A stretch of DNA of 64,000 bases from Aidingimonas halophila (GTDB taxonomy: Bacteria > Pseudomonadota > Gammaproteobacteria > Pseudomonadales > Halomonadaceae), in assembly GCF_900106955.1 (NCBI RefSeq), contig NZ_FNNI01000006.1, forward strand, positions 124,001 to 188,000, given 5' to 3'. The notes beneath the pieces were generated by a model. The model was not told the DNA's origin. It made no database searches and worked only from the letters and a program-made list of their open reading frames with translations. Position 1 is the stretch's first letter. Every line of letters starts with the position of its first letter. Below, piece by piece: positions 22,834-37,800 of this stretch. Both the position numbers and the translations under genes were made by a program.

Positions 22834-25800
22834 TCATCCTCCTCATCACCACCCTGACTGAGCCGTTGCCAATCGCGTGCAGCACATGCGCGCCGCAGCG
22901 CCTCCAGCCGGGTTTGAGAGGTCGCCTGCGACTTGGCACCGGCCTTGGCAATGCCCCAACCAGTCGACGCCGTGAGTGCCGTGATGAATTCCTCGGGAAT
23001 CGCCAGACCGCTCTCCTCGATCAGCACCTGAGCGGCGTCATCGCTCTCTGGCTCTTGCTCTTGCGCTTGTGCCTCCGGATTCTCGGCGGATGGTTGAGCA
23101 GCCTCCTGGTCGTTACCTTGCGTTGCCGTATTGGCATCCCCCGTGGCCGGCGGATTGTCTTGTATCTGACGTTCCGCCTCCGCGCCGCTGGTGACATTGG
23201 CAGCGACTTGCGAGGCGATGCTGCCCCGCAGCGAACTGCCTTCGCGCTGCTGCCACTCGGAGATCAACCGCTCCATACGTTCGATGGCGCTGTTGGCGGT
23301 CGTCGCATTGCCGCCATCGCCGCTGCGGGCATTCACGCCAGCGGTATTTCCCCCTCCCAGCAGCAGCCAGGTACCGCCGTCACTGTCGCTCTCGCCGTCT
23401 TCGCCTTCACTCTCCCCGTCATTGCTGTAGAGGTCCTGTTGCGAGGAGCGCAGCAGGTCCAGGCGGCCTTGCGCCAACGTGACCAGCGAAATGACCTGTT
23501 CACTCTCGTCCGGCTCGGAAAGCGCGATGCGGAATCGACCGTAGTCGCCGACTACCGAGTCATCGTCGAAGCTCGCCGAGAAACCGTCACCACCGGCGCC
23601 GCCGATGGCGATATCGCCATCCGGCCCGGTATAGATGGCATCGTCACCGCCCTCGAACAGGCTGATCGCTTCCACCGTGAGCAGAGACGGCTCGCGTGTC
23701 ACGCGGCCGAAGTCGCCAAACAGGATATCCTCGCCGGCGTTGCCTTCCAGCCGATCGCCGCCGACACCGCCAAACAGGATGTCGCGATCGCTGCCACCGA
23801 TCAAGCGGTCGGATTCGCCATAGGCCGGATTACCGGTTTCGGCCATGACGTAGCGGCCCTCGGCATTGCTTTCGATGCGGCCGTCATCGCCGATAGCGAT
23901 GGACTCGCCCCCAGCGTTACGGGTCTCGTCGCTGCCCATGCCGGCGATCACCTGGTCGTCACCGGCGTCGGTGACGATGACATCGCCGGCCCCGGTGGCG
24001 GCCGAGGTATCCAGACTCTCGACCAGCGCACGTACGCCGTCGACCGATTCGATACGACCGTTATCACCGAGCACGGTATTGTCGCCTCCGGTGAGGGTGA
24101 TCGCATCGCTGCCATGCCCGCCAATCACCCAATCGTCGCCACGGCCTCCGTCGATGGTGTCGTCGTCGCCGGTAGCGAAGGTGTGCGATGCGAGACTGGC
24201 GACCCGGCCCTGCGCATCGAGGATCGCGTCGGCATGATCCCCGGCGATCAGATCACGGCCAGCGCCGCTGGTGATACGGTCCGCGCCTTCACCGCCGAAT
24301 ACCACGTTGTCGCCGTCGCCGGCATGGAGTGCGTCGTCGCCGCCGGTAGTGATGGACAGCGTGGCGAGGTCACGGAGTATGCCGTCGGTGTAGCGCAGTT
24401 CGGCATAGTCACCCACCAGCACATCATTGCCGCTGTTCTCATCGCCTTCGTCCATGCCGCCATAGAGGCGATCACCGGCACCGCCGCCGAGCAGAATATC
24501 GTCACCCTGCCCGCCGGCCAACGTGTCATCGGCATCATCCCCCTCGTTACGCACGCTGATGCGGTCCAGGTCATCGACATCGTTGACGTTGGCGAAGATC
24601 ACATCGCCCTGATCGCCGAGCAGCACGTCGTCCCCCAGACCGCCTTCCAGCGTATCCGAGGCCGAGCCGCCGATCAGGATGTTGCGACCATCCGCCACCG
24701 ACAGGTGGTTCTCACCGAGCGATGCCGGGTCAGTGGAGTGCACGGCGATGACCCGCTGGGGATTCATCAGGCGTTGACCGTCGACGCCGTCGCGCGAGGC
24801 CAGCTCGATCTCGCCGTGATCGCCGAGCAGGATATCGTTGCCGCTGCCGCCGATCAGCCGGTCGTCGCCGGTTTCCAGCCGATCGCCGGTGGATTCGTCG
24901 GCATCCCCGGTGGCGTCATGCAACGTAAGAAGGCGTTCCGTCTCGTCGATGCGGGTGTCCATGGCGATATCGAGGCTGCCGTCACCATAGAGGTGATTGT
25001 TGCCGCCGGCGCCGGCATCGAGCCGATCATCGCCGCCACCGCCGAACAACTGGTCGTCGCCGGCCCCGCCGATGAGCTCATCATCACCCTGACCACCGAC
25101 CAGCGTGACCCCACCGATGGCGTCACTGGCATCCAGCAGATTATCGCCATGTTCGGTGAACCGTTGCGCGTCATCGGTCAAGCTGCCGCCATCGGCACGA
25201 TAGGGACCGCCGTTGCGGGCGGTATCGCCGAATATCGCCAATGGCATTTGGCTTTCGTAGCCTCCCGTCACTGTGATGGTATCGCCGCCGCGCTCACCAT
25301 CCTCGATGCGATTGCCGCCACCGTGAATGGCGGTCAACGGCATCTCGCGAATGATGCCGACCTCGCCGTCGCTCAGTGCGAGGTCGTCCAGCGTCATCGA
25401 CAGCAGCAGACCCGTGCCCTCCTGGGTGAAGTCCTGAATGACGTGGCGCTCACCGTCGATGAGAATCGCATCACCGCGGCGGAAGCCGTCGTCGTACCAG
25501 GTGTCACCATCCTGACGTTCGAGAATGCTGCTCTCGCCGTCTTCGCTGGCCTCGAGCGCGATATCGCCGTTGAACGCGACCGGATCGGCATCGACGTCAA
25601 CATCGTCGTTGCCGCTGCCCAGGCGCAGTTCGACGGTCTCGAAACCGTGATATTCGACGCTCCGCCGGGTCTCGACCTTTTCGCCCTCGCCATCGTCCTG
25701 CTCGAGCGTGCCCTCGCCCATGCCCAGGCCGGTGATGCGCTCGGCGGTCAACTCGCCTTGCAGGTCGGCGACACTGGCATCGGCGGCGAGAATGACTTCG

Positions 25801-28800
25801 TCGGTGTCGGTCATCTCGACATCGCCGGAGACCACGCCGGCACGATCGTCGCTCGGTTCACCCGGATCTTCGTAGGGCAGCATGATGGCATCTTCCAGCG
25901 AGCGGTCGGTATCGCTGGTGCCGCCTTCCAGCATCAGCGGCCCCTGGATGCGATCCAGCACATGGGGCTGTGGCGAGAAGACCTTGTCGTTCTCGCTGCC
26001 TTCGGCGGCGACGTAATCCGGGTCGAAGGCCACCTCGACGCTGACCTCGTCGGCCCAGTTGTCTTGCGTGAAGGTGACCGACGGCACGGCGACCTCGGTC
26101 AGTGTCAGCGTGTCATCATCGAATGCCTCGTGGTCGGACGTCAGGTGCAGTTCGCTGCCTTCATCGGAGAGATGATTGACCTTGACCCGGCCATCGACGC
26201 CATCCAGCGACAGCTGCATGCCGACCCGCACGCCCAGATCGTTCCAGTTCCGATCACCTTCCAGCATCAACCGGGCGCCCGCTTCCTCGGGATCGAGCAC
26301 GCTGACATCCCAGTTGCCGGCGGCCACGCTGCGCAAGTCGATGCGGTCGGCATCGAGGTCGAAGTCGCTGAAGCCGTCGCTATTGAGATCGATCGTGACA
26401 TCGTCGTCCGGCGCCTGGGTCAGGCGCAGGGTGTACTCGTCGGTGCCACCATCGGCGCCGACCTGGGTGCGATCGCCGGTCTCCTGTACCACCACACCGG
26501 CACTGTCGTTGTCATAGGCGCTGACGCGCACAGTGCCCGGTTCGCTGTCGGCATAGACCGAGTCGCTCTGATCCGAACTGATATCGAACTCGATGCGATC
26601 GTCCAGGCGGTTTTCCGGGTCATCGTCGTTGACGGCGTTGACCTCGACGGTCTGCAGCTCGTCCCAGTTATCGGCATCGAAGCTCAGCGTCTCCCGGCTG
26701 ACCTCGAACTGCTCGTCGTCGTAGTCCAGCGACACCTCCACCGTTTCATCGTCTTCCGGGGAGGTGGTCAGCTTGAACTCGAAGCTGTCGGTCTGTTCGG
26801 TCTCGCTATCGCCCTCGATCACCGTGAGGTTGTCACCATCCTGATCGATGAAGAGATCCCCCTGATCGCGGTCGTAGACGGTGATCATGGCGTTGGCGAT
26901 GGCCTGGTTCTCGACCTTTGCCAGTTCCTCTGGGGTATCTTCGCCATCAGGCATGGTGACGTTGGCCATGTGGCTGATGGTGACATCGCGGGTGCCTTCG
27001 ACCACACCGTCCTCCGGCGCCTCGACGAAGATCTCCTGCTCACTGGTCCAGCCATCGGCCTCGTCAAAGGTGAAGTCGACCGTCTGGGCGCGGCGGTAGT
27101 CGCCGTCCTCGCGGGTGACGATATCGACCGTCTCAGGCTCATCGCCACCCTTGGCCCGGCTGCGATCCTGGCTCGACGAGAGCGCCGCCGAGACGGTCAG
27201 GCTCACCATGGCGCCATCGGCGATATCCATGTCGTCGGACAGCGCCAGATCGACCAGGTAGCTGCCGACATCGCCGCCTTCCAGAAGGTCGGTACCGCCG
27301 CCCTGATCAATCGATACCGAACCGCTCGAGCCGTCGGCCACCGTGACCGGCGTGCCATCAGCCAGCAGGTCGTCGTAGTCCTCGTCGTCACTGTCGATAC
27401 CGTGTGTGATCAGGCTGCTGCGCCCTTCGGCATCGGCGGCGACGACCCGGCCGGTGACATCGCCACCGAGGCGGAAGCTGTCGCTACCCAGCCCGCCGAC
27501 CAGTTCCGTGGTCACGTCGAAGGCCGTGGAGAGCACATAGAAGGTGTCGTCGCCTTCCAGGGCGTCGACGTTGACTTCCTGAACGCCGTCGTAGCCGATG
27601 TTGAGACCGGCACCGAAGACGCCATCCTCGGTCACGACGAAGTTGTCGTCAGCCTCGGTGCCCAATACGGTCAGGGTGTTGTAGCCGCTGCCGCCATCGA
27701 TATCCACCGGGGCGTTGATGTTGTATTCGATGTGGTCGTCATCACCGCCGCCACGGACTTCGATATCGTCCTCGATAAGGAAGGCGCGTACCACGAAGTC
27801 GTCATTGCCGGCCTCGCCCTCCATGCGCAACAGGCCCTTGTTGCTGTAGACCGTGAACTCGTCATGTCCGTCGCCGCCGTAGATGACCATCGACTCGCGG
27901 TTACCCGGGCTGAGGAAGCCCTGGGTGGTTTCGGTGGTCGCGATCTCGTCGCCTTCGCGAACGCCGGAGTTCTCGTACTCGCCGTCGACGAGTTCATCCG
28001 GGTCGCTGGGGTCCTCGGCGAAGACCTGGCCGATCTGGAAGCGATCGTTGCCGGCGCCGCCGTCGAGGGTCATCAGCGTCGAGGTGTCATCAACGATGAA
28101 GGCGTCGTCCCCGGCGTAGCCGTTGATACGTACCCGGCCGTTGAGGCTATCGTCGTAGTCGATACGCTCGACATTCTCCCCTTCGACACCGGCTTCGGCA
28201 TTGCCGCCCATGCGCGCGATGAAGTTGCGGCGAATCAGGAACAAATCGTCGAGGTCGTCCCCGCCATCGCCATCGTAGCCACGACCTTCGATGGTCAGTT
28301 CATCGACGCCGTCGTTGACGTCACCGCTGTCAGTCACGGTGATGCGATAATCGCCGTTGTCGCCCGTGCCGTCCTGATCCCGAGTGACGATGCGTACCCG
28401 ATCCGTGTCGGCCCCGCCATCGAGCGTGAGTCGCTCGTCGCGGTCGTTGAGCTCGGCGACACCCAGACGATCCTCGCCGGCATTGCCGTCGACGGTCATC
28501 TCGCCGAGCAGTCGATCATCGCCGGTGGGTGTGAAGACCAGCGTGTCGTCGCCCGCGTTGCCCTCGACCGCGATCATGTCGGCATCGAGGGTACCTGTCG
28601 CCAGAAGGACGTCATCGCCGCTGCCCAGGCTGATATCGATGGCTGCCTCGGCATCGAATTCGCCGCCGATATCCAGCTCATCCGCACCGCTGCCCATGCT
28701 GACATTAATGGCCGCCTCAGTATCGAATTCGCCACGGATATCCAGCTCATCCGCACCGCTGCCCATCTGCCACGTGATATCGTCCGCTGCCAGCGAGCCG

Positions 28801-31800
28801 CTGATCTCGACGTCATCCCGGCCATCGCCCAGTTCGCCGGTGATCGCGCGAGTGGCGGACAACGTGCCCTGGACGGCCAGCGTATCCTCGCCCTGGCCGG
28901 TCACCAGCGCGATGTCACCTTCCTCGGCAACGTAGCTGCCACCCAACATCAGGCGATTATCGCCGTCACCGGCATCGAAGAGAATATTGTCAGCGACGAT
29001 TTGCGTGCCATCGCGCACCTCGACATCGTGGCGCTTGTCGCTCATCGTGACCTCGATATCGTCGCCCGCCGTCAGCGTGCCGCGCAGCGTGCTCTCGGCA
29101 ATGGCATCATCCAGGTTCGACTCGTCGCCCACCGAGGAGTCGAGCTCGATTTCCATGATGAGGTCATTGCCCGCGTTCAAATCGATATCGTGATGGTCGA
29201 TGATGACGCCATCGGCGGCCTGGATGACCAAGTCCCGACCGGCGGTGACATTGCCGTCGTCGGTGAAGGTGACGGTATCGCCATTGTCGTCGGGAACATC
29301 GGGGTTCTCGTTGGCCGTGAGAATGATGTCGCCGTTATCGGACACCACGCCTTCTTCACTGTCATCCGGACTGTCACTGGTAATTTCGCTATCGACGATC
29401 AGCGGGCTATTGGTGGTCAACTCGATCTCGCCACCGGCGGTGAGACCGCTCTCACTGACGCTCATCTCGCCGGTGTTGTCGAGGTAGACATTGCCCAGCG
29501 CGGAGCGCCCCTGAAGCTGCCCGATCTCGGAGGTGATGACATTGTCGCTCTCGCCGATGTCGTCCTGGGCGATCAGGTGGACGTCGGACGTCAGCAGATT
29601 GCGCTGTTTCTCATCGTTGAGCGCATTGCGTATGCCCCCGGACACGACCGTGACGAATGCCAGGGCACTGGCATTCTCTGACTCGTCGAAACCGGCACGG
29701 ATCTGACCCAGGTCCAGCATGTCACTGAGCTCGGTGAGGTAGACCGAGTCGAAGGCATCGACGTCGAGCCGGCCACTGGTGTCGATTTCCAGGTCATTGT
29801 CCACCTGGCCGAGGCCGGCGGTATCCGCCAGGAGCGTCAGATCCTCGGCGAGGATATTGGCGTCCAGTGCGGAGGGATCCTCCTTGGCATCGAGTATCGA
29901 GTAAAGCGAACGCAACTGGACGTCGTGGCCTTCGGCGTCGATTCGGTCGACGGTGAGATCGCCATTGATGGCATCGAGATGGGTCTCGCCTTCCGCCGTG
30001 GTCGTCACGGTGCCGCCCGTGGTTTCCACCTCGATGGCATCCCCGCCGTCGACATCCTCGCCGATCTCGCCGATCCGCCCAGCGGCATCCAGCACGATGT
30101 TGGTGGCCTGAATCTTGAGGAAGTCGTGGGAGAGGCCATCGACGATATCGCCGTCGGCAGCCAGATCGACATCACCGCGTTCCGAATAGAGCGAGGCGAT
30201 ATTGGCGTCGCCCGTAGTGGAGAGCCACACATCCTCACGCGCCCGTGCCGTGATGGTGGCGTCATCCTGCAGATCCAGCCCCAGGCGGGCGGACTCGCTG
30301 CCGATCCCACCCTCGGCGGCTTCGAGAATGGTATTGCCCCCCTTCACCAGGGCGCCATCCACGGTCGACAGACCACCTCGCACCTTGATGCGGATATCGT
30401 CACCGGCTTCCAGTCGCGCCAGGCGCAGACTGTTTTCCGAGCCGAGGTAGAGCGAACCGTCAGCCGTTACGTCGACCTCAGCATCGCTCTGTCCCTGTTC
30501 GACATCGACATCCTCGCGCTCGTCGATGACGATATGGCTGATGCTCTTGCCTTCGTTGTCTTCATCGCTGGGATCGAGCATGACCTTGCCGACACTGATG
30601 TCGCGACCGTTTTCGGCGATCACTTCTTCGGCGGTGGTGGTCAGCTCCAGAGCGTCGCCGTTCTGTCCCTCATAGGTGTAGTAGATCCCATTCGTCGTGA
30701 AATTGAGCGTATCGCCATTGACGTAGAGCGAATCGCCTTCCTCGAGATCGACGTCGCTCCAGTCGTCACTGCCTCCGGTGCGCACGAGTGAGAGTGAGTA
30801 GGCGCCATCATCGGCTTCTTCGATATCGGTGAAGGACGCTTCGAGGTCCAGCAGACCGCCTTCGATGTGGGTCACATCATTGCGTTCGGCGGCGGAAAGC
30901 TTGACGCGATCGTCATCGCTCAGGCCATCGAGACCGCCAGTCAGGTCGACCTCGGTATATTCGCCTTCGGAACCGACGTCGCCTCCCCGGGCATTGATGG
31001 TGATGTCCCCTTCGGCATCGATGTTGGGATCCTCGATCTCCACCTGCGTACTGGTGGTCTCCTTGAAGAGCCCTTCGCCCACCAGACTCAGCAACTCATC
31101 TTCGGTCCATACCTTGAACTGATCACGCAGCTCATCTTCCTGCTCGGCACTAACCAGTGGATCGATATCGCCACCGTCGATACGTGCTTCAAGGTCATCA
31201 GCGTAATAGTCGGTGATGTCGCTATACTCGTCATGGAGAGCGTCGTAGCGCTCCTCACGGTCGACATTGATCGTTTCGATGGCATCGTCGACCTCGGATT
31301 CGAGCTCGTCACTGCCCTCTTCGTAGCCTCGGTTGTCGATGAATTGCTGTGATAGCGAGTCGCGATAGGCCGCTTCTTCATCATCTGACAGCGACAGGTC
31401 GACATCCGGGTCGTACTCGGCGACACGCCGGTAGGTCAAGGACTCGCCGGCATAGGCTTCCAGGCCATCACGATCGATGACGAAACCGGGGTCACGGTCG
31501 CCGTCATCGGCATCGACATCGAGCAGACGCTGCATCTCGTCACGGAACTGCCGGGCAGCGGCGCGTTCCTGTTCGGATTCGGCCTCATCGACTGCTTCAT
31601 CAAGGGCGTCGAGACTGACGTCATCGCCTTTGGACAACTCGCTGCGATCGTCGAGGGTGAAGTAATCCCCATCGCCGTCGCCGTAATAGAAGCGATGTTC
31701 GGCATCGTCATCATCGCTGGGCGCCAACGATTTGACCCCGCCATCGACGATGTCGCCGTCATCATTTTCACTGATGTCCACCAGTACGTAACGACCATCG

Positions 31801-34800
31801 ACCTCACGAAGGCCGTAGTCGGTGTCACTGGCGATATCGCCGATCTCTTCTTCGGCACTGTCCTGACGCAGCTCCCAGTAGCGATCGTACTCACCGAGCT
31901 TGCGATCCTCGAGATTCTGCACGGCGTCGTCGACACGGCCCTCGTCGGTCAGCCGCATTTCCGCCCAGACACCGTCCTTGAGCTCATCATAGGTGCGGTC
32001 GTCGGTCACGGCCGTATCATTGGCATCGATCAGGCTGGCATCGATGGTGATATCGACGCTTCCGGTTTCACTGAGGATCTCATCGACACGCAGATCACCA
32101 TCGATCTCTTCGATGACCACATCCCCCTGAGCATCGACGGTGAGCGTTTCCACTGCACGCAGGCTCTCGCGTACATCTTCGGCATCACCGGCACGATAAC
32201 TGGTGTCGACATTCAGTGTCGTTTCGGGCTCACCCTCCGCATCCAGCGTGCCAATATTGCCCTGGTCGGCGGTCAGCCACATTTCCCGACCGCGGACGCG
32301 ATTGTCGTCATCCGTGGCCGTAATATCCCCTTCCTGGGCCCGGATGCTGACATCGCCCCGCGAGGCGGTGACATTCCCGACCGCCAGGCCGCCCTGGGTG
32401 GCTTCAACGACGACATCGCCCTCGTCGCTGTCGGCATTGAACGCGCCACCTTCGGTGTTGATGAAGACCGGCGAGAAGCTCGGGCCTTCATCTTCATCGC
32501 CACGGCTGAGGACTTCGCCGATTCCGCTACCGGCACTGAGGTCAACGCTGTCGCCGGCAACGATACCGTCATCGTTGTCGGCGGCCATACGGATGTCGCC
32601 ATCCGCCTGCACCGAGGTATTGCCGGTATCGTTCTGCAGATCGCCCGACATCACGACATCGCCGCCGGACTGGACGTTGATGCGACCGGCATCACGACCG
32701 AAGAAATCGATATCGACTTCGCGATCCGCCGCCATATCGTGGGTATGCAGCGTCCGGCTCACCTCCGTGCGGAAGAAATCCTGGTAATAGGTTTTCTCGC
32801 CGTACCATGTCGAGCTCTCGACACCGCTATCGCCCTCATACCACCATTCATCGCCGCCTTCATCGTCGGAACTGGGCAACTCGACGGCTCCCGAGGCATT
32901 GCCATCTTCGGGGTTCTTGCCGAGTTCGATGTCTTCTTCGCCATCCGTCGAGTCATTATCCTCTTCGCTACTGTACTCGTAGCGATCCTGGTCGCTGTCA
33001 CCCTGATAGATGTAACCGATCTCTTCCGAGTCCGCCGGCAGCAGCTCGTTACTCAGGTTCTGGGTGCTGGAGTCGTAATCGGCATCGGGATCGGGAGAAA
33101 AGGCGTCGATACCCGCCCACTCCGAGTCGTAATACGTGCGTATGTGCCGGTCTTCGGTGACCTCCGCCAGTTCGAAGGCATAGCGCATCCCCTCTTCCGG
33201 CGAGAAGGCGAGGTCGTCATCGGCCAGCAGGTCCGCCTGACGGAGATCGCCGTCTTGCTCGACCAGGTTGCCATTCTCGTACCGTTCCTTGGTGAAAGAA
33301 TCGCCACCCGGGTTGCGGGTGATGTTCAGCTCCTGCCCCTCATCGATGATCGACAAGGTACCGGCACCAGTATTGCTGACATCGAGATCGGCGAGGTCGA
33401 GGTCATAATCGGTCTGGTTGTCGATATCGACCTCGCCGTAACCGCCCATGACATCGATCCGACCGCGACCCGTGTTGATCACACGGCCGTCGAGCGTGAC
33501 ATCGCCGCCTGTGACGACGATATCCTCGACCTCGATCCGGTTGGTATCGGCGTTATAGTAGACGTTGGCATCTTCGGTGGAGGCGTGTTCGAGCAGCACA
33601 CTGCCGTTGTCATCGTAGCTCTGGATCTGATCGACATCCTCGTCGCCGATCGTGAGCTCGTAGCTATCGACACCGCTTTCGATCAAGCCGTTGACGTTGA
33701 TGACCTCGGCACTGATGTCGATGGTATTGGCCTTGAGGTAGGGGTCGCCGTCATCCGTGTATTCGTTCAGATCATCGAACAGACCGTCTTCATCAGCTGC
33801 TTCAGTGCCTTCTCCAGAAAACAGATCACCACTATTGTTGAGCACGTCGTCTTCGGGACCGCCGCCGACGAAATAGCGACTAATGTCGTTGACGATCACG
33901 CTGTCCTGGGCCGTGATGGTCTGAGCGGCGACCGTCAGTCCGGCGCCCTCCTCGACGACGAAGTCCTTGCCACTCACCGCCGTGAAATCGGCCCTCGGCC
34001 CGTAGACGTTGCCCTTGATGCTGATGCTGGTCGCCACCGTATCCCGATTGGATTCGAGATAGAGCTCATAGTCATCCCCGACATCGAGAAGTTCTCGGAC
34101 TTCCCCCGCCTGCTCATCGCCGAGAGGGGTGTCGAAGGTATTGGCGATCATGATCTGCGGCGATGCGGCACTCTCGGGATCGACCAGGTCATCGAACCGA
34201 GGAGCATCAGCGGCCGGGGCAATATCCTCGACGGCGGCGTTGTCGGTCGCCAGCGTACCGTTGACGTACAGGCCGCCATTACTGTTGGGGACATTGATGT
34301 CGTTGACGATCAGTTCGGCGGGCACCTTGTTGATGACGGATACCTCGACATCGGACGGCGCATGCATTCGCCCGTCACCGCCCAATTGATCGCCCCGCAC
34401 ATCAATGCGCCCGGCAATGGCGTCGATGTCCTCCAGATCAATCTGCAACACATCGACATCCGTGGCAACCACGGTGCCATCGTCGGCTTCCTCGGCGAGT
34501 CCTTCGTCGAGCAGCGTCTCCTTGATGCGCTCGACCTCGCTCTCGTAATAGGAAACCAGGTCATCGGAGGCGACGCCCTTGTACTTGTCCAGCTTATCCT
34601 CGGCATCACTCAGTTCGGAGAACAGGCCCGAATTGGCACTGCCGGTCGACAGGTCGAAGTCGATATCGTCCAGGCCGTCTTCCGCCACGATCAGGTCTTC
34701 AAGCGGCTCATCGCCTTCCAGGTCCTCCAGATCGACACCATCGGCCAGCGTCGTCACCAGTGACTGGTTGCGGTTGATACCGGTTTCCAGATCGCCCGCC

Positions 34801-37800
34801 ACGTTGACCGTACCCAATGCCTCGGAATCGGCACTGCCACCGGTGTTTTCCAGCCCCCCGCTACCGCCGAGGGCGCTATCGATGGCACCGGCCGCGGCAC
34901 TGGCCCAGTTCACCGCCTTGGCACGCGCCTCCATGGGGGTCTGATCGAAGTCATCGGCATGCAGGTTGATATCGGCCCCACCCCGCATCATGGCCCCTTC
35001 ACCCACATCGATGCGGTTGTGTCGATTCATATTGATGGTCGAATCGACGTCATCGATGGGAATGGCGCTGCCGGCAAAGGTGTCGATGGTAGCCGCCAGC
35101 CGATATTCATCCCGTTCGAAGTGGCTGTTGCGACCGGCCAGCAACCAGATATCGCCATGCCCGGTAATGTCGGCACCGGCCACATCGACACTGTTTTCCG
35201 GCGCGATATCGATATTGGCCCGGGCAACGCCGACGGTGACGGCCCCGTAGGTATCCATGTACATGACGGCATTGAGATTGGCCTCGGTATTACCGGCCAA
35301 CCGGGTGTCACCGGCGACGTCGAGCTCGGCACCATCGCCCACCGAGACATTGGCCACCAGATCCGTGGCATCGATGTCGGTAGTAATGCCACCACCGGCA
35401 CCCAGCCCCCCGGAGACGAGATCGGTCTGATCCCGCACATCCAGTTCGTTGAAGGCGTGGATGTCGAGGTCGCCACTGCCGTTGGAATCGCGTACGTCAA
35501 CCTCAGCGTCATCGCCGATGTAGCCCTGGGTGTCCAGGTCCAGACCGATGTCGACACTGGAGCCCCCGCCGGCGACGACACCGCCGACCTCGCCGCGATT
35601 GTTGTTATCGCCGCGACCGGTGACCTCGTTCTTCATGACACGACCGGCGGCATCGATATCCAGCTCATTGGTATCGATCGACGCGCCTTGTCCGATGCCG
35701 GCATGGGTCGTGAGATCGATCTGGTAGTTGCCGGCACCGCCGGTACCGGCGATGAGACCGCCACTGGTGGCACGCATCCGGCCATCGGTGTCGACAGTCT
35801 GGTCGGCCAGCAGGCGCAGATCGTCGTCGGCGTTCATGATGGCGTCATCGCCGACGGTGGCGTACACCTCGGAGCCGACATCGACCGTGACCTCGACACC
35901 GGCACCGGCAACCGCGCCACCGGTACCCGCTACGGTATCCAGACGGCTGACCTGATCGGTCGTGGCAATCAGGTCAATGCTGTCATCAGCACTGGTGACC
36001 TCAGCATCATCCCCGACCAGCGCATTCGTCGAGGCTTCCTGGGTGAAACGGTTGATCGCGGCACCCACTGCCGCCAACCCGCCGGCATAGCTGTTCGACT
36101 CCATGTCGACCCGAGTCTGCTGCCGGGCCGTGACGCCGACCGCACCGGTGGCAATGACAGAAGCCGCGCCACCGATCTCGGCGGTCACAGACGTGAAATC
36201 GTCCACCTGAATCAGCGTCGAGTTACCTCCCGCCAACGACCCTGTGGCACCAGTCGCCTTGGCCTGGACATTGTTCTCACCGCCATCCGGCCGTTGCAAC
36301 CGGGCATCGATATCCAGCGTATCAACGTGCAGTGACAGCCCCGCCGCGTCATGATCCGGCTCACCGAGGCGCGCCACGATATCGCTGTTCATGTCGATGT
36401 CGGTCTCGGAGACGCCGACCGTGACGCCACCGGCATCAACCCCCAGCGTTTCGGAAGCGAAAATCGGCGTGGCATTGGCATCGATATCGACGTTGTCGGC
36501 ATGGATATCGCCATCCGCACCGATCCAGCCGTGGACATCGGTATTCATGTCAATCTGCGAGAGATTACCGGAACCGGAAGCAATCCCCGCCGATACGGCG
36601 GTTACCGAGAGATCGATTTGATCCAGCGTGGTCGCCTGGATGGAGATATCGTCAATACGATTGTTCTCACCACCGACCTGTACCCCGTCGCCCAGGTACG
36701 CTTCGGTCCCGCCATTGAGCTCGACGATGCCGGTGGAGACACCCGCGGCTATGGAGCCGACAGCCCCGCCCGCCACGTCGAGCGTGTAGTCGCGATCGGC
36801 AGAGGCCAGCACCGATAGCGACTCGGCCGACTTGACGTCGACACCATTCAAGCCGTCGCTTGCCCCCTCCAGATAGGCCAGTTGCTCGCTGCGGTCGAGC
36901 AGGGTCGACGACTGTCCGGCCAGTGAATAACTGGTCGACGCCGTACCGCCATAGGACTCCAGGGAGATATCGCCGTCATAGCCGGCATCGACCTCGATGT
37001 CGCCACCGGCGGACAAGGTGCTGCCGGCTCCCACCGTGGCGGAGACGGCGCCGTTCTGTTCAACCACGGACAGGGAGGCACCGACCGATGCCGCCAGGCT
37101 GGCACTACCGGCGCCCGTCAGCGTTGACGAGTCGATGGATTCCGTGGCGTCCACGTTGATATCACCCTCGGCATCGAGGGTGACGTCACGCCCTACGGTG
37201 GCGGCGGTATCACCCACGGTCTGACCATCGCTGGGCAGGCCGACATCGAAACTCAATTCCTCGAGAGCCGTATTGTTGCTCTCACGATTGGACTGCGTAT
37301 CGCCGCCGGGATTGTCGGGTTCGTCGAAGTTATCGTCGAACTGCTCCTGCTCGTCGTCATCGAATTCATTGTCGTCGTCGACCTCGGCAACATCGTCGTC
37401 CTGCCCCGGCATGGCAAAGTCACTGCTATTGTTCAGTGAGTCGCCCAGCAGCGAGCCCAGATCCTCGATTTCTCCCTGACTATCTTCGGTCAGTCCGGCT
37501 CCCAGGCTGATGACCGAGACCGAGCCGTTGACGGCGGCAGCGACACCCAGGGAGAAAGAAATGACGGTGGAATTGATGGTGCGGTCGAGCTCAGCATCGA
37601 CGCTAATATCACCCCCTGCCTCGATAGTCGTACCGTCACCGACCGTGGCGCTGGTACTCTCGCGCAACACCATCACATCCACGGATGCTCCGGCGCCCAC
37701 GAACCCGGCACTGGCCGAACCGACGACCTGCGTATAGTCGCCGGCACTGTCGCGGGGATTCATGCGGGTGGTCGTCAGGCCATCGATGGTCACGTCGCTA

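Noticed and set aside
22725-29681. Rightward open frame of 2,318 codons opposite the giant gene
   Set aside because: It is the antisense of a highly biased Asp/Gly-rich repeat gene, whose codons rarely give stops on the other strand. Its product is low-complexity without any family pattern.
31695-34763. Rightward open frame of 1,022 codons opposite the giant gene
   Set aside because: Same antisense effect; no start signal and no recognisable domain.
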